From Nitrospira sp. (GTDB taxonomy: Bacteria > Nitrospirota > Nitrospiria > Nitrospirales > Nitrospiraceae), in the NCBI GenBank assembly GCA_020853775.1, contig JADYYH010000008.1:51413-115412 (forward strand): a DNA stretch of 64,000 nucleotides, given 5' to 3'. Position numbers and translations under genes: made by a program. A model generated the notes under the pieces. That model was given only the letters and a program-made list of their open reading frames with translations. It was not told where the DNA came from and did not search any database. Shown here piece by piece: positions 29,816 to 38,582 of the stretch; within the stretch, counting starts at the first letter, position 1, and each line of letters begins with the position of its first letter.

Positions 29816-30799
29816 ATGATGGAGATTGCTAGGTATTTTGATGCGGTCAAAGACCGGTACGACTTAAGCAGCGATTACGCGCTGGCCGAAAAACTCGGCA
29901 TCGCGCAGCCGGAAGCGAATTTAATGCGGCGCGGCCTGAAGATTCCCAAGCCGGAACTCTGTATCAAAATGGCCAAGCTGCTGGATAAAAATCCGGTGGA
30001 ATTGCTGTTGATCGCGCAAAAGGACAAGGCTCCCAAACAGGCGAAAGAATACTGGACCCTGGCCCTCACGGCTGTGGATGTCATGCTGCATGTGCCGAAG
30101 CGGCCGCGCTATCTGCCGAAGAAGGTGGAAGCCATCGGGCGGGAATTGAAACAGTTGGAGGCCCAAACGCTGACGTATGAAGGGGCGGCGGCGAATGCCG
30201 AGGCCGTGCGGCTCATGGAGACGGCGGAACAGTCCGTCGATGCCATGATGGAACGTTGGAACATCTGGAAGAAGGGCGAAGCGCTCTATCCCAACTATCT
30301 GCTGGCGAATCAGGCGGCGGCGCGGCGGCACGTCCGGATCCGGCGGCTGCTGATTCTCACGCAGGAACAAATGCAACAGGACGCCACTGTGGCCGATGCC
30401 ATTCAAGTGATGGACGACCAGCGGCGCGCGGGCGTGAAGGTGTTTTATGCCCTTCGAGAGGCGCTCGTTCACTCGCCGGCCTTCCAGCGACTGGAAGAGG
30501 ATTTCAGAAAATACGGCGCGGCAGAAGATATGAACACCGCGATGTTCGATCGGGAGATTCTGATCTTTTCGCAAACGTACGGGAGCGTGCCGCTCGGCAT
30601 GGTCGGCACGCCGACGCCCATTACGATGATCAATCGGCTGCAGATTTCCTGGAAGCCGGAGATGATTCGAGAACTCGATCCGGCGCCGCTCTTCGACATG
30701 ACGCGCTACGTCTTCGACTACCAGGGCGCCGGTCCGTTTCACGAGCAGTTGGCCTACTTCAGGAGGTCGATCCGTGAACTTCCCATCCGAGCCGTTTAG
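29816..30799 (+). CDS. HTH (XRE-like) regulator upstream of tryptophanase
   Basis: Protein of 327 aa. Residues 10-70 resemble an XRE/Cro-type helix-turn-helix: SDYALAEKLGIAQPEANLMRRG, then ELCIKMAKLLDKNPVELLLIAQ. The remaining 250 residues match no family I recognise; they are helical, rich in charged residues, with a conserved-looking end (FDREILIFSQTYGSVPLGMVG). No membrane segment. ATG 29816 has GGGAG 4 nt upstream; a GTG at 29801 is in frame. It overlaps tnaA by 26 nt, so it is probably a co-expressed regulator, perhaps sensing an indole- or tryptophan-related ligand. Confidence 0.7.
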   Translation: MMEIARYFDAVKDRYDLSSDYALAEKLGIAQPEANLMRRGLKIPKPELCIKMAKLLDKNPVELLLIAQKDKAPKQAKEYWTLALTAVDVMLHVPKRPRYLPKKVEAIGRELKQLEAQTLTYEGAAANAEAVRLMETAEQSVDAMMERWNIWKKGEALYPNYLLANQAAARRHVRIRRLLILTQEQMQQDATVADAIQVMDDQRRAGVKVFYALREALVHSPAFQRLEEDFRKYGAAEDMNTAMFDREILIFSQTYGSVPLGMVGTPTPITMINRLQISWKPEMIRELDPAPLFDMTRYVFDYQGAGPFHEQLAYFRRSIRELPIRAV

Positions 30800-32201
30800 G
30801 ATCAAAGTCGTTGAACCTCTCAAACGCACCACCCGCGAAGAGCGTGACCGGTTGCTCCGCGAAGCCGGGTATAACCTCTTCCACGTCCCCGCCGACAGTG
30901 TCGCCATCGATCTGCTGACGGATAGCGGAACGTCGGCCATGAGTGATTCCCAATGGGCCGGGATGATGCTCGGTGACGAGTCCTATGCGGGCAGCAAAAG
31001 CTTCTATCACTTCGAAGCAGTCGTGCGCGGGCTCTTCGGGTACCGCTACGTCATTCCCACACATCAGGGACGGGCGGCGGAACATGTGTTGTTTGCCACG
31101 ATCGTCAGACCCGGCATGTGCGTGCCCAACAACATGCATTTCGATACGACCAGGGCCAACGTCGAGCACCAGGGGGCGGAGGCGAAGGATCTGGTGATCA
31201 AGGAGGCCTACGATCCGCATTGCGAACTGCCTTTTAAGGGCAATATGGACGTGGCTCGACTTGAGGAGACCATCGAGCTGGTCGGGCCGTCGCGGATTCC
31301 GTTTGCCCTGCTCACCGTCACCAATAACAGCGCCGGCGGCCAGCCCGTCTCGATGGCCAATATCCGCGCGACAAGACAGGTGCTGAACCGCTACGGTATT
31401 CCGTTGTTGTTCGATGCCTGCCGGTTTGCGGAGAATTGTTTTTTTATCCGTGAACGCGAGCCGGGGTATGCGGACAGGCCGGTGCGGGACATCGCCAGGG
31501 AATTGTTCAGCCTGGGCGACGGTTGTCTCATGTCGGCCAAGAAAGACGGCCTGGTCAATATCGGTGGATTTCTGGCCCTCAACGATGAACGATGGGCGCA
31601 GGTGGTCACCGACACGCTGATTCTCGTCGAGGGGTTTCCCACCTATGGCGGACTGGCCGGACGTGATTTGGAAGCGATGGCCCGGGGACTCGAAGAAGTG
31701 CTCGATGAGGAGTATCTCCGCTATCGCATCGGCCAGGTGCGGGCGCTGGGGGCACTGCTGGAAGAGGGAGGCGTGCCGATCGTGAAGCCGACCGGTGGGC
31801 ACGCGGTCTATGTGAATGCGAAAGAGTTCCTCCCGCACCTGCACCAGTCGCAATTCCCGGCGCAAGCCCTTGCCGTGGCGCTGTACCGGGACTATGGCAT
31901 TCGCACCGTCGAAATCGGAACCGTGATGTTCGGAACGCGGAATCCGGCGACCGACGAAAGAATTTATCCGGAACTCGAGCTCGTGCGACTGGCGATTCCC
32001 CGTCGGGTGTACACGAACCAGCACCTCGCCTTTGTGGCAGAGGCGCTGATCGATCTGTCCCATCGCCGGGATGCCATCGGCGGATTGGTGATGACGTACG
32101 AAGCGCCTCGCTTGCGGCATTTTACCGCCCGATTTGAGGAAGAGACCCCTGTCGGGATTCTCTGGCCCGGCGCGGGGTTCGCGGCTGCGCCATTGTCATG
32201 A
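30774..32201 (+). CDS. tnaA: Tryptophanase (tryptophan indole-lyase)
   Basis: PLP-dependent lyase of 475 aa, full length. Landmarks are LTDSGTSAMSD, PTHQGRAAEH, FDACRFAEN, SAKKDG (PLP lysine), EGFPTYGGLAGRD and RLAIPRRVYTNQH. Two positions separate tryptophanase from tyrosine phenol-lyase. Here VEIGTVMFG replaces the phenol-lyase MERG Arg, and LRHFTARF keeps the His that tryptophanase has where phenol-lyase has Phe. The predicted reaction is therefore tryptophan to indole, pyruvate and ammonia. GTG start with AGGAGG a few nt upstream, inside the end of the HTH gene. Confidence 0.9.
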   Translation: MNFPSEPFRIKVVEPLKRTTREERDRLLREAGYNLFHVPADSVAIDLLTDSGTSAMSDSQWAGMMLGDESYAGSKSFYHFEAVVRGLFGYRYVIPTHQGRAAEHVLFATIVRPGMCVPNNMHFDTTRANVEHQGAEAKDLVIKEAYDPHCELPFKGNMDVARLEETIELVGPSRIPFALLTVTNNSAGGQPVSMANIRATRQVLNRYGIPLLFDACRFAENCFFIREREPGYADRPVRDIARELFSLGDGCLMSAKKDGLVNIGGFLALNDERWAQVVTDTLILVEGFPTYGGLAGRDLEAMARGLEEVLDEEYLRYRIGQVRALGALLEEGGVPIVKPTGGHAVYVNAKEFLPHLHQSQFPAQALAVALYRDYGIRTVEIGTVMFGTRNPATDERIYPELELVRLAIPRRVYTNQHLAFVAEALIDLSHRRDAIGGLVMTYEAPRLRHFTARFEEETPVGILWPGAGFAAAPLS

Positions 32202-32621
32202 CGCGCGGACACTCATCTGGAAATACGTAGACCATCCAGCCCGATAGACACTGTCTCCACCAAGATTCCAGCCGCGTGGATCCGCCGCCCACGTGTCCGT
32301 TCCCGCAGAACCGTGAGTCTCCGCCGGCTCTGTGCCAACCTGATCCATCCAGTCCTCCCGACCAAAAAACTTTGGGGGCCCTGGAGTAATTTGCGTCGAG
32401 ACATGTTATAAGCAGTTCCTTCGCAGGACGGATTCTCCAAACACCTACGTATCGCCACGGCCGAGAGACGACTGTCGCGCGACTGCGAGTTGTTTCTCGA
32501 GAGTGCGCGATGCGCCGGGCCGCAGCGGAGTCATTCAGAAAACATATTGCAAGCAGATGATTTTACGGGCACTGACTGACGAATCTCCGTGCCCCGTCAT
32601 CAAGAAAGAGGGGAGGCCTTG
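32202..32621. other. Non-coding spacer before the two-partner secretion locus
   Basis: About 420 bp with no convincing gene. A minus-strand open frame (32213-32458) has no recognisable product or ribosome site. A TATAAG element near 32410 lacks a good -35 partner. I see no clear terminator for tnaA. Confidence 0.5.
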
Positions 32622-34451
32622 ATGGCTTGTGTGAAGACATCAGTGGGGCAGGAAGCAGGAATCAACAGGCCGGCTGAGGTGTGCTCGGCTGCATCGTGCC
32701 GTTCATCCCGTCGCGGGAAACGCGAGACCATGCTGCGTCGCTGGCGTGAGGCCGTGGCGAGTGTGGCGACGCTTGTGTTGCTTGGCGTGCTGGTCGTGCC
32801 GGCCTATTCGCAGACCGGCCCGTTGCCCCCGCAGACCGGCGGGCCGTTGCCCCCGAAGCCGCCGCAGTTGCCTGTTGTGCCTCCACCCGCACAGCCCCCC
32901 TCACTTGAGCTTCCGACCCCGACGCCCCCGGGCGCGCTCGATCAGGCGGCGAAGGGACCCAAGATCACGGTCAAGGATATTCGGCTGGTGGGCAATACCG
33001 CCTTTACGTCGCAGCAACTCTCTGAAATCACCGCGCCCTATACCAATCGCGAGTTGACGGCGGAAGATCTGGAATCATTGCGCCTCGCGCTGACCTACTA
33101 TTACGTGAACCATGGCTATTTGACGTCCGGTGCGGTGGTCCCGGAGCAGGATGTCGCCGACGGCACCCTGACCATGCAGATCATCGAAGGAAAGATTACG
33201 CAGGTCAATGTCGAAGATACCAAGTGGTTCCGGCCTTCGTATTTTCAGAGCCGGGTCAATCTGGCAGCCGGCCCTCCGCTACAGGTCGAAGCGCTCCAGG
33301 AACGGTTGCGCGTGATGCAAGCGAACCCCCGGATCGAACGGATCAATGCCGAATTGTTGCCGGGCGCCATTATTGGAGAAAACACGCTCAATGTGAAGGT
33401 CAAGGAAGCCAACCCGTTAAAGGCCTGGTTGGAATTCAACAACTATCAGTCTCCCGTCGTCGGGGCGGAGCAGGGGTTCATCACGCTGGCGCACCGCAAC
33501 CTGCTGGGCTTCGGCGATACGCTGAGCTTGCAATATGGTCGCTCGGCCGGCGTCAACCCCATGCTCAATTTTAAATATGAAATTCCGGTAGGTCCTCGCG
33601 ACACGACCGTCGCGCTGCAATATCGCCGGTTTGATTTCGGCGTCGAGGAGTCGCCGTTCGATACCTTGAATATCAAGAACAAGGCGCAAATATTCGGCCT
33701 CGCGGTCAGGCACCCCGTGATTCGGAAGGCTGATCAGGAACTGGCCTTTTCCCTGACGGGCGAACATGCCAGAAATGAGAGCACCTTGGGCGGGAACCCG
33801 TTTGAATTGATCACGGGCGCCCGGGACGGGAGATTCCGTGTGACGGCGCTGCGTTTCGGTCAGGAATATGCCCAGCGTTCTGCCGTACAGGTGATTTCCC
33901 TCCTCTCACGGTTGTCCGTCGGTGTGGGAGCAATGGGAGCGACCGCCAACGGCGATCCCAACCTGCCGGATGCGCGGTTCTTCTCCTGGTTGGGCGAAGC
34001 CCAGTGGATTCGCCAGCTTCCTCTCTGGCGGACACAATTGGTCAGCCGAGGTTTGGTTCAATTATCGAACGATCATTTGTTCCCGCTTGAACAGATCGCC
34101 GTCGGCGGACGCTACAGCGTGCGCGGCTATCGGGAATTCACGTTGATCCGCGACAATGCTGCCATGTTATCGATCGAGGCCCGGGTGCCGGTGTATACGA
34201 CGAAGGCCGGGGTGGACTCCGTCTTTCTGGCGCCCTTTTTCGATTTTGGTCATGGCTGGCAAACCACTGTCCAGACGCCCGGTACTCCTCCCAAAACATT
34301 GGCGAGCCTTGGTGCCGGTGTGATCTGGAATTTCTGGCGCGGCAGCCATTTCGAACTCTATTACGGAAAGCAGCTGAAGCGATACGATACCGATCGCGAC
34401 AATCTGCAGGATCACGGGATCCATCTGCAATTAGTGGTTGAAGCGTTCTAG
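32622..34451 (+). CDS. ShlB/FhaC/HecB-type outer-membrane transporter (TpsB)
   Basis: Two-partner-secretion transporter of 609 aa. A long basic N-region (about 45 residues, SSRRGKRETMLRRWRE) precedes a hydrophobic stretch VASVATLVLLGVLVVPAYS, so the signal peptide is extended. Then comes a Pro-rich linker, POTRA domain(s) at about 115-270 (ITVKDIRLVGNTAFT, EGKITQVNVE) and a 16-strand-type barrel with the family motif VGGRYSVRGYREF and a C-terminal aromatic/Phe end (VVEAF). ATG 32622 follows GGGAGG; ATG 32730 would give a conventional signal peptide but has a weak ribosome site. It exports the TpsA-type protein encoded next. Confidence 0.88.
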   Translation: MACVKTSVGQEAGINRPAEVCSAASCRSSRRGKRETMLRRWREAVASVATLVLLGVLVVPAYSQTGPLPPQTGGPLPPKPPQLPVVPPPAQPPSLELPTPTPPGALDQAAKGPKITVKDIRLVGNTAFTSQQLSEITAPYTNRELTAEDLESLRLALTYYYVNHGYLTSGAVVPEQDVADGTLTMQIIEGKITQVNVEDTKWFRPSYFQSRVNLAAGPPLQVEALQERLRVMQANPRIERINAELLPGAIIGENTLNVKVKEANPLKAWLEFNNYQSPVVGAEQGFITLAHRNLLGFGDTLSLQYGRSAGVNPMLNFKYEIPVGPRDTTVALQYRRFDFGVEESPFDTLNIKNKAQIFGLAVRHPVIRKADQELAFSLTGEHARNESTLGGNPFELITGARDGRFRVTALRFGQEYAQRSAVQVISLLSRLSVGVGAMGATANGDPNLPDARFFSWLGEAQWIRQLPLWRTQLVSRGLVQLSNDHLFPLEQIAVGGRYSVRGYREFTLIRDNAAMLSIEARVPVYTTKAGVDSVFLAPFFDFGHGWQTTVQTPGTPPKTLASLGAGVIWNFWRGSHFELYYGKQLKRYDTDRDNLQDHGIHLQLVVEAF

Positions 34452-34689
34452 TGGACAAGCGACAGGCGTCGGCGTCGGCGTTTGTTTCGCCGGGATACTC
34501 ACGCTGCCGGGGCGCGAGGATGGCCTTGGTTCCATTGGCGACATTGTTGACGGATCGCGTGCGAACCGTGCCGCAAGGAAGTGCTGCATCGTGTTAGGGC
34601 TCAATGGCCAGGGCCGAGCGGCCATGTCTGCGACCGTCTGCTCGTGAGTCCGGCAACGTGTGTGTGTTGAAGTTGTGCACCGTTTAAGG

Positions 34690-34711
34690 TAAGAGAGGGG
34701 GGCCTCTCTTA
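34690..34711 (+). promoter_or_regulatory. Perfect 9-bp hairpin just upstream of the TpsA-type gene
   Basis: TAAGAGAGG (34690-34698), a GGGG loop, then CCTCTCTTA (34703-34711). It ends about 6 nt before the GAGGAG ribosome site of the gene starting at 34731. It could be an RNA structure tuning translation or an operator; no T-run follows. Confidence 0.55.
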
Positions 34712-34730
34712 TCACATGAGGAGATTGACC

Positions 34731-36008
34731 ATGATATGTCGCCCCACAGGATTGCCGCTGTTGGTTCGTGGATCTCTCGCCTTCCTGATGCTCCTGGGCT
34801 CGACCGGGTCGATCGCCTACGGACAGGCCACGAACATCTCCGCCACTCCCTCAGGACCGGGCGGTCTTGGCACCACGCTAAGCACGTCGGGGAATACGAC
34901 CAACATAACCGGCGGAACAAGACCGGGAGGCGGTCCCAACCTCTTTCATAGCTTCAACCAGTTCTCCGTCGGCGCGGGAGATGTGGCGTCATTCGTGAAC
35001 CCTGGTGGCGTGTCCAACGTCATCAGCCGGGTCATCGGAGGCTCGCCCTCCAACATCAACGGCACCGTGCAGGCCCTCAATGCGAACCTGTTTTTCTTGA
35101 ATCCTTCCGGCATTGTCTTCGGCCCATCGGCCCATCTGAATGTGTCCGGGTCTGCGTATTTCAGCACCGCTCAGCAACTGCGTTTGAGTGATGGCGGAAT
35201 TTTCACCGCAAGCACCACCCTGCTGGGTTTGGACTCGACCTTATCCGCCAGTTCACCGGTTGCGTTCGGATTTTTAGGCCAGGGGCCGTATGGCACGATC
35301 GTCCTCTCGTCCTCCTCGACGGTACTGCAGACCGGGGCGGTATTGGGGTTGATGGGGGGAGGCATTCAGATCAACGGGTCGAAAATCAGCGCGCAACGGG
35401 TCATGCTCGGCAGCACGAGCTCTGGTGGAGAGATGAGTACGCAGGCATTTGTCGGAAATCCCTTTTCCGGCGCGGCGGGTAATGGCCAGGTCCAAGCGTT
35501 ACCCGGTACGCTGATCGTCGCAGGCGGTGGTGGAGTCATTCCCGCCTCGATCGACGTGAGTCCGAATGTCACCGTGCCGACGGGCGCGCAGATCAACTCG
35601 ACGACGAATTCGTTTACGCAACGTGTGACGCAAATCCAGGTCGTAGGGGTGAATCTTGGCGGGCTTCCCCCTCTTGCGACCGCGAATGTGGCCACCGTCA
35701 ATCCGGCGAATCCGGTCGAACCGGTCGCATTTTTGAATCGTGCCGCGATGGTGCTTCCGCAGGAAGCTCCGGCCCCGCCGGCTCCGTTATTGACCAGCCG
35801 GTGCGCCGCACGAAAAGACGGGGCATTCAGCAGCCTGGTGCAGGCTTCGCGCGACGTCACGCCCGCGCAGCCAGGCCGATCGCTGGCCGCGCCTGTGGTG
35901 CTGGAAGAGCTTGGCGGCGATGTCGATCCTGGCGCTCCGCCCTCCTCGGCAACACACATTCAGGGTCAGACGACCGCACAACTTATGGAATCATGGCAGG
36001 GGTGCTAG
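34731..36008 (+). CDS. Short TpsA-type protein (filamentous haemagglutinin N-terminal domain)
   Basis: Secreted protein of 425 aa. Signal peptide about 1-31 (LVRGSLAFLMLLGSTGSIAYG), then the TPS secretion domain with NLFHSFNQFSVGAGDVASF and NANLFFLNPSGIVFGPSAHL (121-132 core), the hallmark of haemagglutination-activity domains. Most TpsA proteins run to thousands of residues; this one stops after the domain, a Pro/Ala-rich linker and a short C-terminal part containing SRCAARKDGAFSSL and ending in WQGC. The ATG after GAGGAG is used; an ATG at 34716 precedes that site. It is flanked by its transporter and a CHAT protease. Confidence 0.87.
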   Translation: MICRPTGLPLLVRGSLAFLMLLGSTGSIAYGQATNISATPSGPGGLGTTLSTSGNTTNITGGTRPGGGPNLFHSFNQFSVGAGDVASFVNPGGVSNVISRVIGGSPSNINGTVQALNANLFFLNPSGIVFGPSAHLNVSGSAYFSTAQQLRLSDGGIFTASTTLLGLDSTLSASSPVAFGFLGQGPYGTIVLSSSSTVLQTGAVLGLMGGGIQINGSKISAQRVMLGSTSSGGEMSTQAFVGNPFSGAAGNGQVQALPGTLIVAGGGGVIPASIDVSPNVTVPTGAQINSTTNSFTQRVTQIQVVGVNLGGLPPLATANVATVNPANPVEPVAFLNRAAMVLPQEAPAPPAPLLTSRCAARKDGAFSSLVQASRDVTPAQPGRSLAAPVVLEELGGDVDPGAPPSSATHIQGQTTAQLMESWQGC

Positions 36009-36026
36009 TTCCCCAAGGAGGACGTC

Positions 36027-38501
36027 ATGCCTACGAAGCGTAATATTGTCACTCGCCGCGGCATGAAGCGGAGCCATGGGACCGCTGGTGCAGCAGGCTC
36101 GCGCACCCTGTCGTCGCCGTTGACCATATTGAGCCTTGGGGTGCTTGCGTTGAGTGGCCTCACCTGGCCAGCAAGCGGAATGGCCCTGGAATTGTTGGGC
36201 GGCTCAGGCGCGTCGTCGATCACGCCGGCGCAAGAAATGCGACAGGGAACGACACAGTTTCAGCAAGGCGCGTTCGCCCAGGCGGCCGCGCACTGGATGA
36301 ACGCGGCGCGCGGATTTGAAGAAACCGGGCAGGTCAAAGAACAAAGTCAGGCCCTGATCAACATGGCGCATGCACTTCAGCAGGAAGGGCAGGTCCGCCG
36401 CGCGCAGGGGACGTTGCAAGCCGCATTGAAACTTTCGGAACGAGCCGGCGAGCGCGGCCTCACGGCGACGATTCTAGCTCAGCTTGGGAACACCTTTCAT
36501 GTGCTCGGGAAAGACGAACCGGCTACCGAACATTTGACCAAAGCCTTGACGCTGGCGCGCGAAGAAAAAAAACCCGTGCTGGTCGCCGGGATTTTGAACG
36601 ACCTGGGTAATGCCCTGACGGCACGCGGGCAATTTGCCGAAGCGATCGACGTCTATGCGGAGAGCCGGAGCCTTGCCACTGAAGCGAAGCAGCAGGCACT
36701 GGCGGCCACGGCACAGATCAATGGTGCGATGGCTTTGCTGCAAAACCAGCAATTGCGTGAAGCCCATCGGCATCTCGACCAAGCCTGGTCCGATGTGCGC
36801 GGGTTGGGGGACAGTCAGGCAAAAACGGCCGGCCTGTTGAACATCGGTCTTGGCTATCAGGAGTTGTTGGCCGCGTCGACAGGGAAATCCGGTGCGGCAC
36901 GGAAGTCGGATGGAGGGAAGGGACGAGCGACGGAGGCTGTGGCTTCTCCTGGTGCTGCCTCCGGTCTGTTGCGGCAATCGTCGGACGCCTTTACCGCGGC
37001 GGCTGAAGTCGCCGGACGCATCGGCGATGCGCGCGGGCAATCGTATGCCTGGGGGTATCTGGGCGGAGTACGGGAGCAGGAGCATCGCAATCCCGAGGCG
37101 TTGGAGTACACGCGGAAGGCGACATTTGCGGCGCAACAAGTCAATGCGCCGGAATCCCTTTACCGCTGGCAATGGCAGACGGCGAGGTTGTTACGCGCGG
37201 AAGGCAAGGAAGACGAGTCCCTGGCCGCCTATCAGCGCGCCGTGACGCTGCTCAAGCCGATTCATTACGAATATTCCACTGGATACCAGGGACGGTACCA
37301 TTCGTACTACGAGTCCGTGGCGCCGTTGTTTATGGAGTATGAGGATGTCTTGTTGAGGAAAGCGGCCGCGGCCAAGACGCCCGAGCAGAATGAACAGTTG
37401 CTTGTGAAGGTCAAGGAGACGATTGAAGTCTCGCGGGCAGCCGAGCTGCAGGATTATTTCCAAGACGAGTGTGTGGCGACAGTGGCAAGCCATCGCGGCG
37501 CGGGTGCGTTGGCCCCCGGCACGGCGGTGGTCTATCCGATTGCGTTCCCTGACCGCCTTGAACTGCTCCTGGAAACCACCAATGGCCTCAAGCAGGTCAA
37601 AGTCCCTGTCACGGGAGACAAACTGACGAAGGAAATTCGTTCGTTCAGGCGGTTGATCCAGGATTCGCAATCGCAGAATTACCTGTCTTCGTCGCAGACT
37701 CTGCACGGGTGGCTGGTGGCGCCCATTCAGCAAGACTTGCAAGGGGCCGCGGCACATACGCTCGTGGTGGTGGCCGAGGGACCGCTCAGGACTATTCCGA
37801 TGGGCGCGTTGCATGATGGCCGACATTTTCTCGTCGATTCACTCGCCGTGGCGGTCACGCCGAGTCTGGCGCTGACGGATATGAATGCTGCTCAACGGCG
37901 CAAAGGCAGTCTGTTGTCGGTCGGTCTGACCGAATCAGTCGAGGGCCAGGCTGCGCCGCGTTATGCGGAGACTGAAGTGCAGGCAATTAGAACGATGTAT
38001 GGCGGGAAACTGCTGATGAACAAACAGTTCTCTGTACCGACCTTGGAAGCGGAGATCAAGGATCAGGGACTGGGGATTGTCCACGTGGCGTCCCACACGG
38101 TTGTCGGCACCGAGGCGAAGGATTCGTTTGTGCTGGCTCATGACGGCAAGATTACGATGGACCGGTTGTCTCAGCTGGTCGGGCTTCAGCAATACCGACA
38201 ACAACCGTTGGATCTGTTGACGTTGAGCTCGTGCGAAACTGCCGCGGAGGACGACCGTGCGGCGCTCGGGTTGACGGGGATCGCCGTCAAGACCGGGGCG
38301 AGGACGGCGTTGGCGAGTTTGTGGACGTCGGACGACGAAACAACGACGGAACTCGTCTCGGAATTTTATCGGCAGCTTCAGGATCCCGCGATTTCGAAGG
38401 CCGTGGCCTTGCAGCGGGCGCAGCAAAAAATTCTCTCTCAGCGCGGTCACACGCACCCGAGTTACTGGGCGGCGTTCCTGTTGATCAACAACTGGATGTG
38501 A
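36027..38501 (+). CDS. Exported TPR-CHAT caspase-like protease
   Basis: Protein of 824 aa. Signal sequence with a long basic n-region (hydrophobic core about 30-52). TPR repeats fill about 68-410 (for example AGILNDLGNALTARGQFAEAIDVY). The C-terminal CHAT caspase-like domain spans about 560-824, with catalytic His690 in GIVHVASHTVVG, Cys736 in LLTLSSCETA and the terminal HPSYWAAFLLINNW. Both dyad residues are present. AGGAGG lies 5 nt before the ATG, and the gene begins 18 nt after the TpsA-type stop, so the three genes probably share a transcript. Known CHAT proteins are peptidases fused to TPRs; the target here is unknown. Confidence 0.9.
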   Translation: MPTKRNIVTRRGMKRSHGTAGAAGSRTLSSPLTILSLGVLALSGLTWPASGMALELLGGSGASSITPAQEMRQGTTQFQQGAFAQAAAHWMNAARGFEETGQVKEQSQALINMAHALQQEGQVRRAQGTLQAALKLSERAGERGLTATILAQLGNTFHVLGKDEPATEHLTKALTLAREEKKPVLVAGILNDLGNALTARGQFAEAIDVYAESRSLATEAKQQALAATAQINGAMALLQNQQLREAHRHLDQAWSDVRGLGDSQAKTAGLLNIGLGYQELLAASTGKSGAARKSDGGKGRATEAVASPGAASGLLRQSSDAFTAAAEVAGRIGDARGQSYAWGYLGGVREQEHRNPEALEYTRKATFAAQQVNAPESLYRWQWQTARLLRAEGKEDESLAAYQRAVTLLKPIHYEYSTGYQGRYHSYYESVAPLFMEYEDVLLRKAAAAKTPEQNEQLLVKVKETIEVSRAAELQDYFQDECVATVASHRGAGALAPGTAVVYPIAFPDRLELLLETTNGLKQVKVPVTGDKLTKEIRSFRRLIQDSQSQNYLSSSQTLHGWLVAPIQQDLQGAAAHTLVVVAEGPLRTIPMGALHDGRHFLVDSLAVAVTPSLALTDMNAAQRRKGSLLSVGLTESVEGQAAPRYAETEVQAIRTMYGGKLLMNKQFSVPTLEAEIKDQGLGIVHVASHTVVGTEAKDSFVLAHDGKITMDRLSQLVGLQQYRQQPLDLLTLSSCETAAEDDRAALGLTGIAVKTGARTALASLWTSDDETTTELVSEFYRQLQDPAISKAVALQRAQQKILSQRGHTHPSYWAAFLLINNWM

Positions 38502-38582
38502 TGCCGATCCGTAGCATCCGTGAACGGTGTGCCATGCGGGCTGTTATGTGGAGAATGCGGAATGATGGGGAGGGGGGCGAGG

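Noticed and set aside
30774..32201. Tyrosine phenol-lyase as an alternative identity, attractive beside tyrosine catabolism.
   Set aside because: The phenol-binding Arg of the MERG motif is missing, and the C-terminal His typical of tryptophanase is present (RHFTA).
32213..32458. Minus-strand frame of 81 codons in the spacer before tpsB.
   Set aside because: No ribosome site and no recognisable domain, and it lies in a region that looks regulatory.
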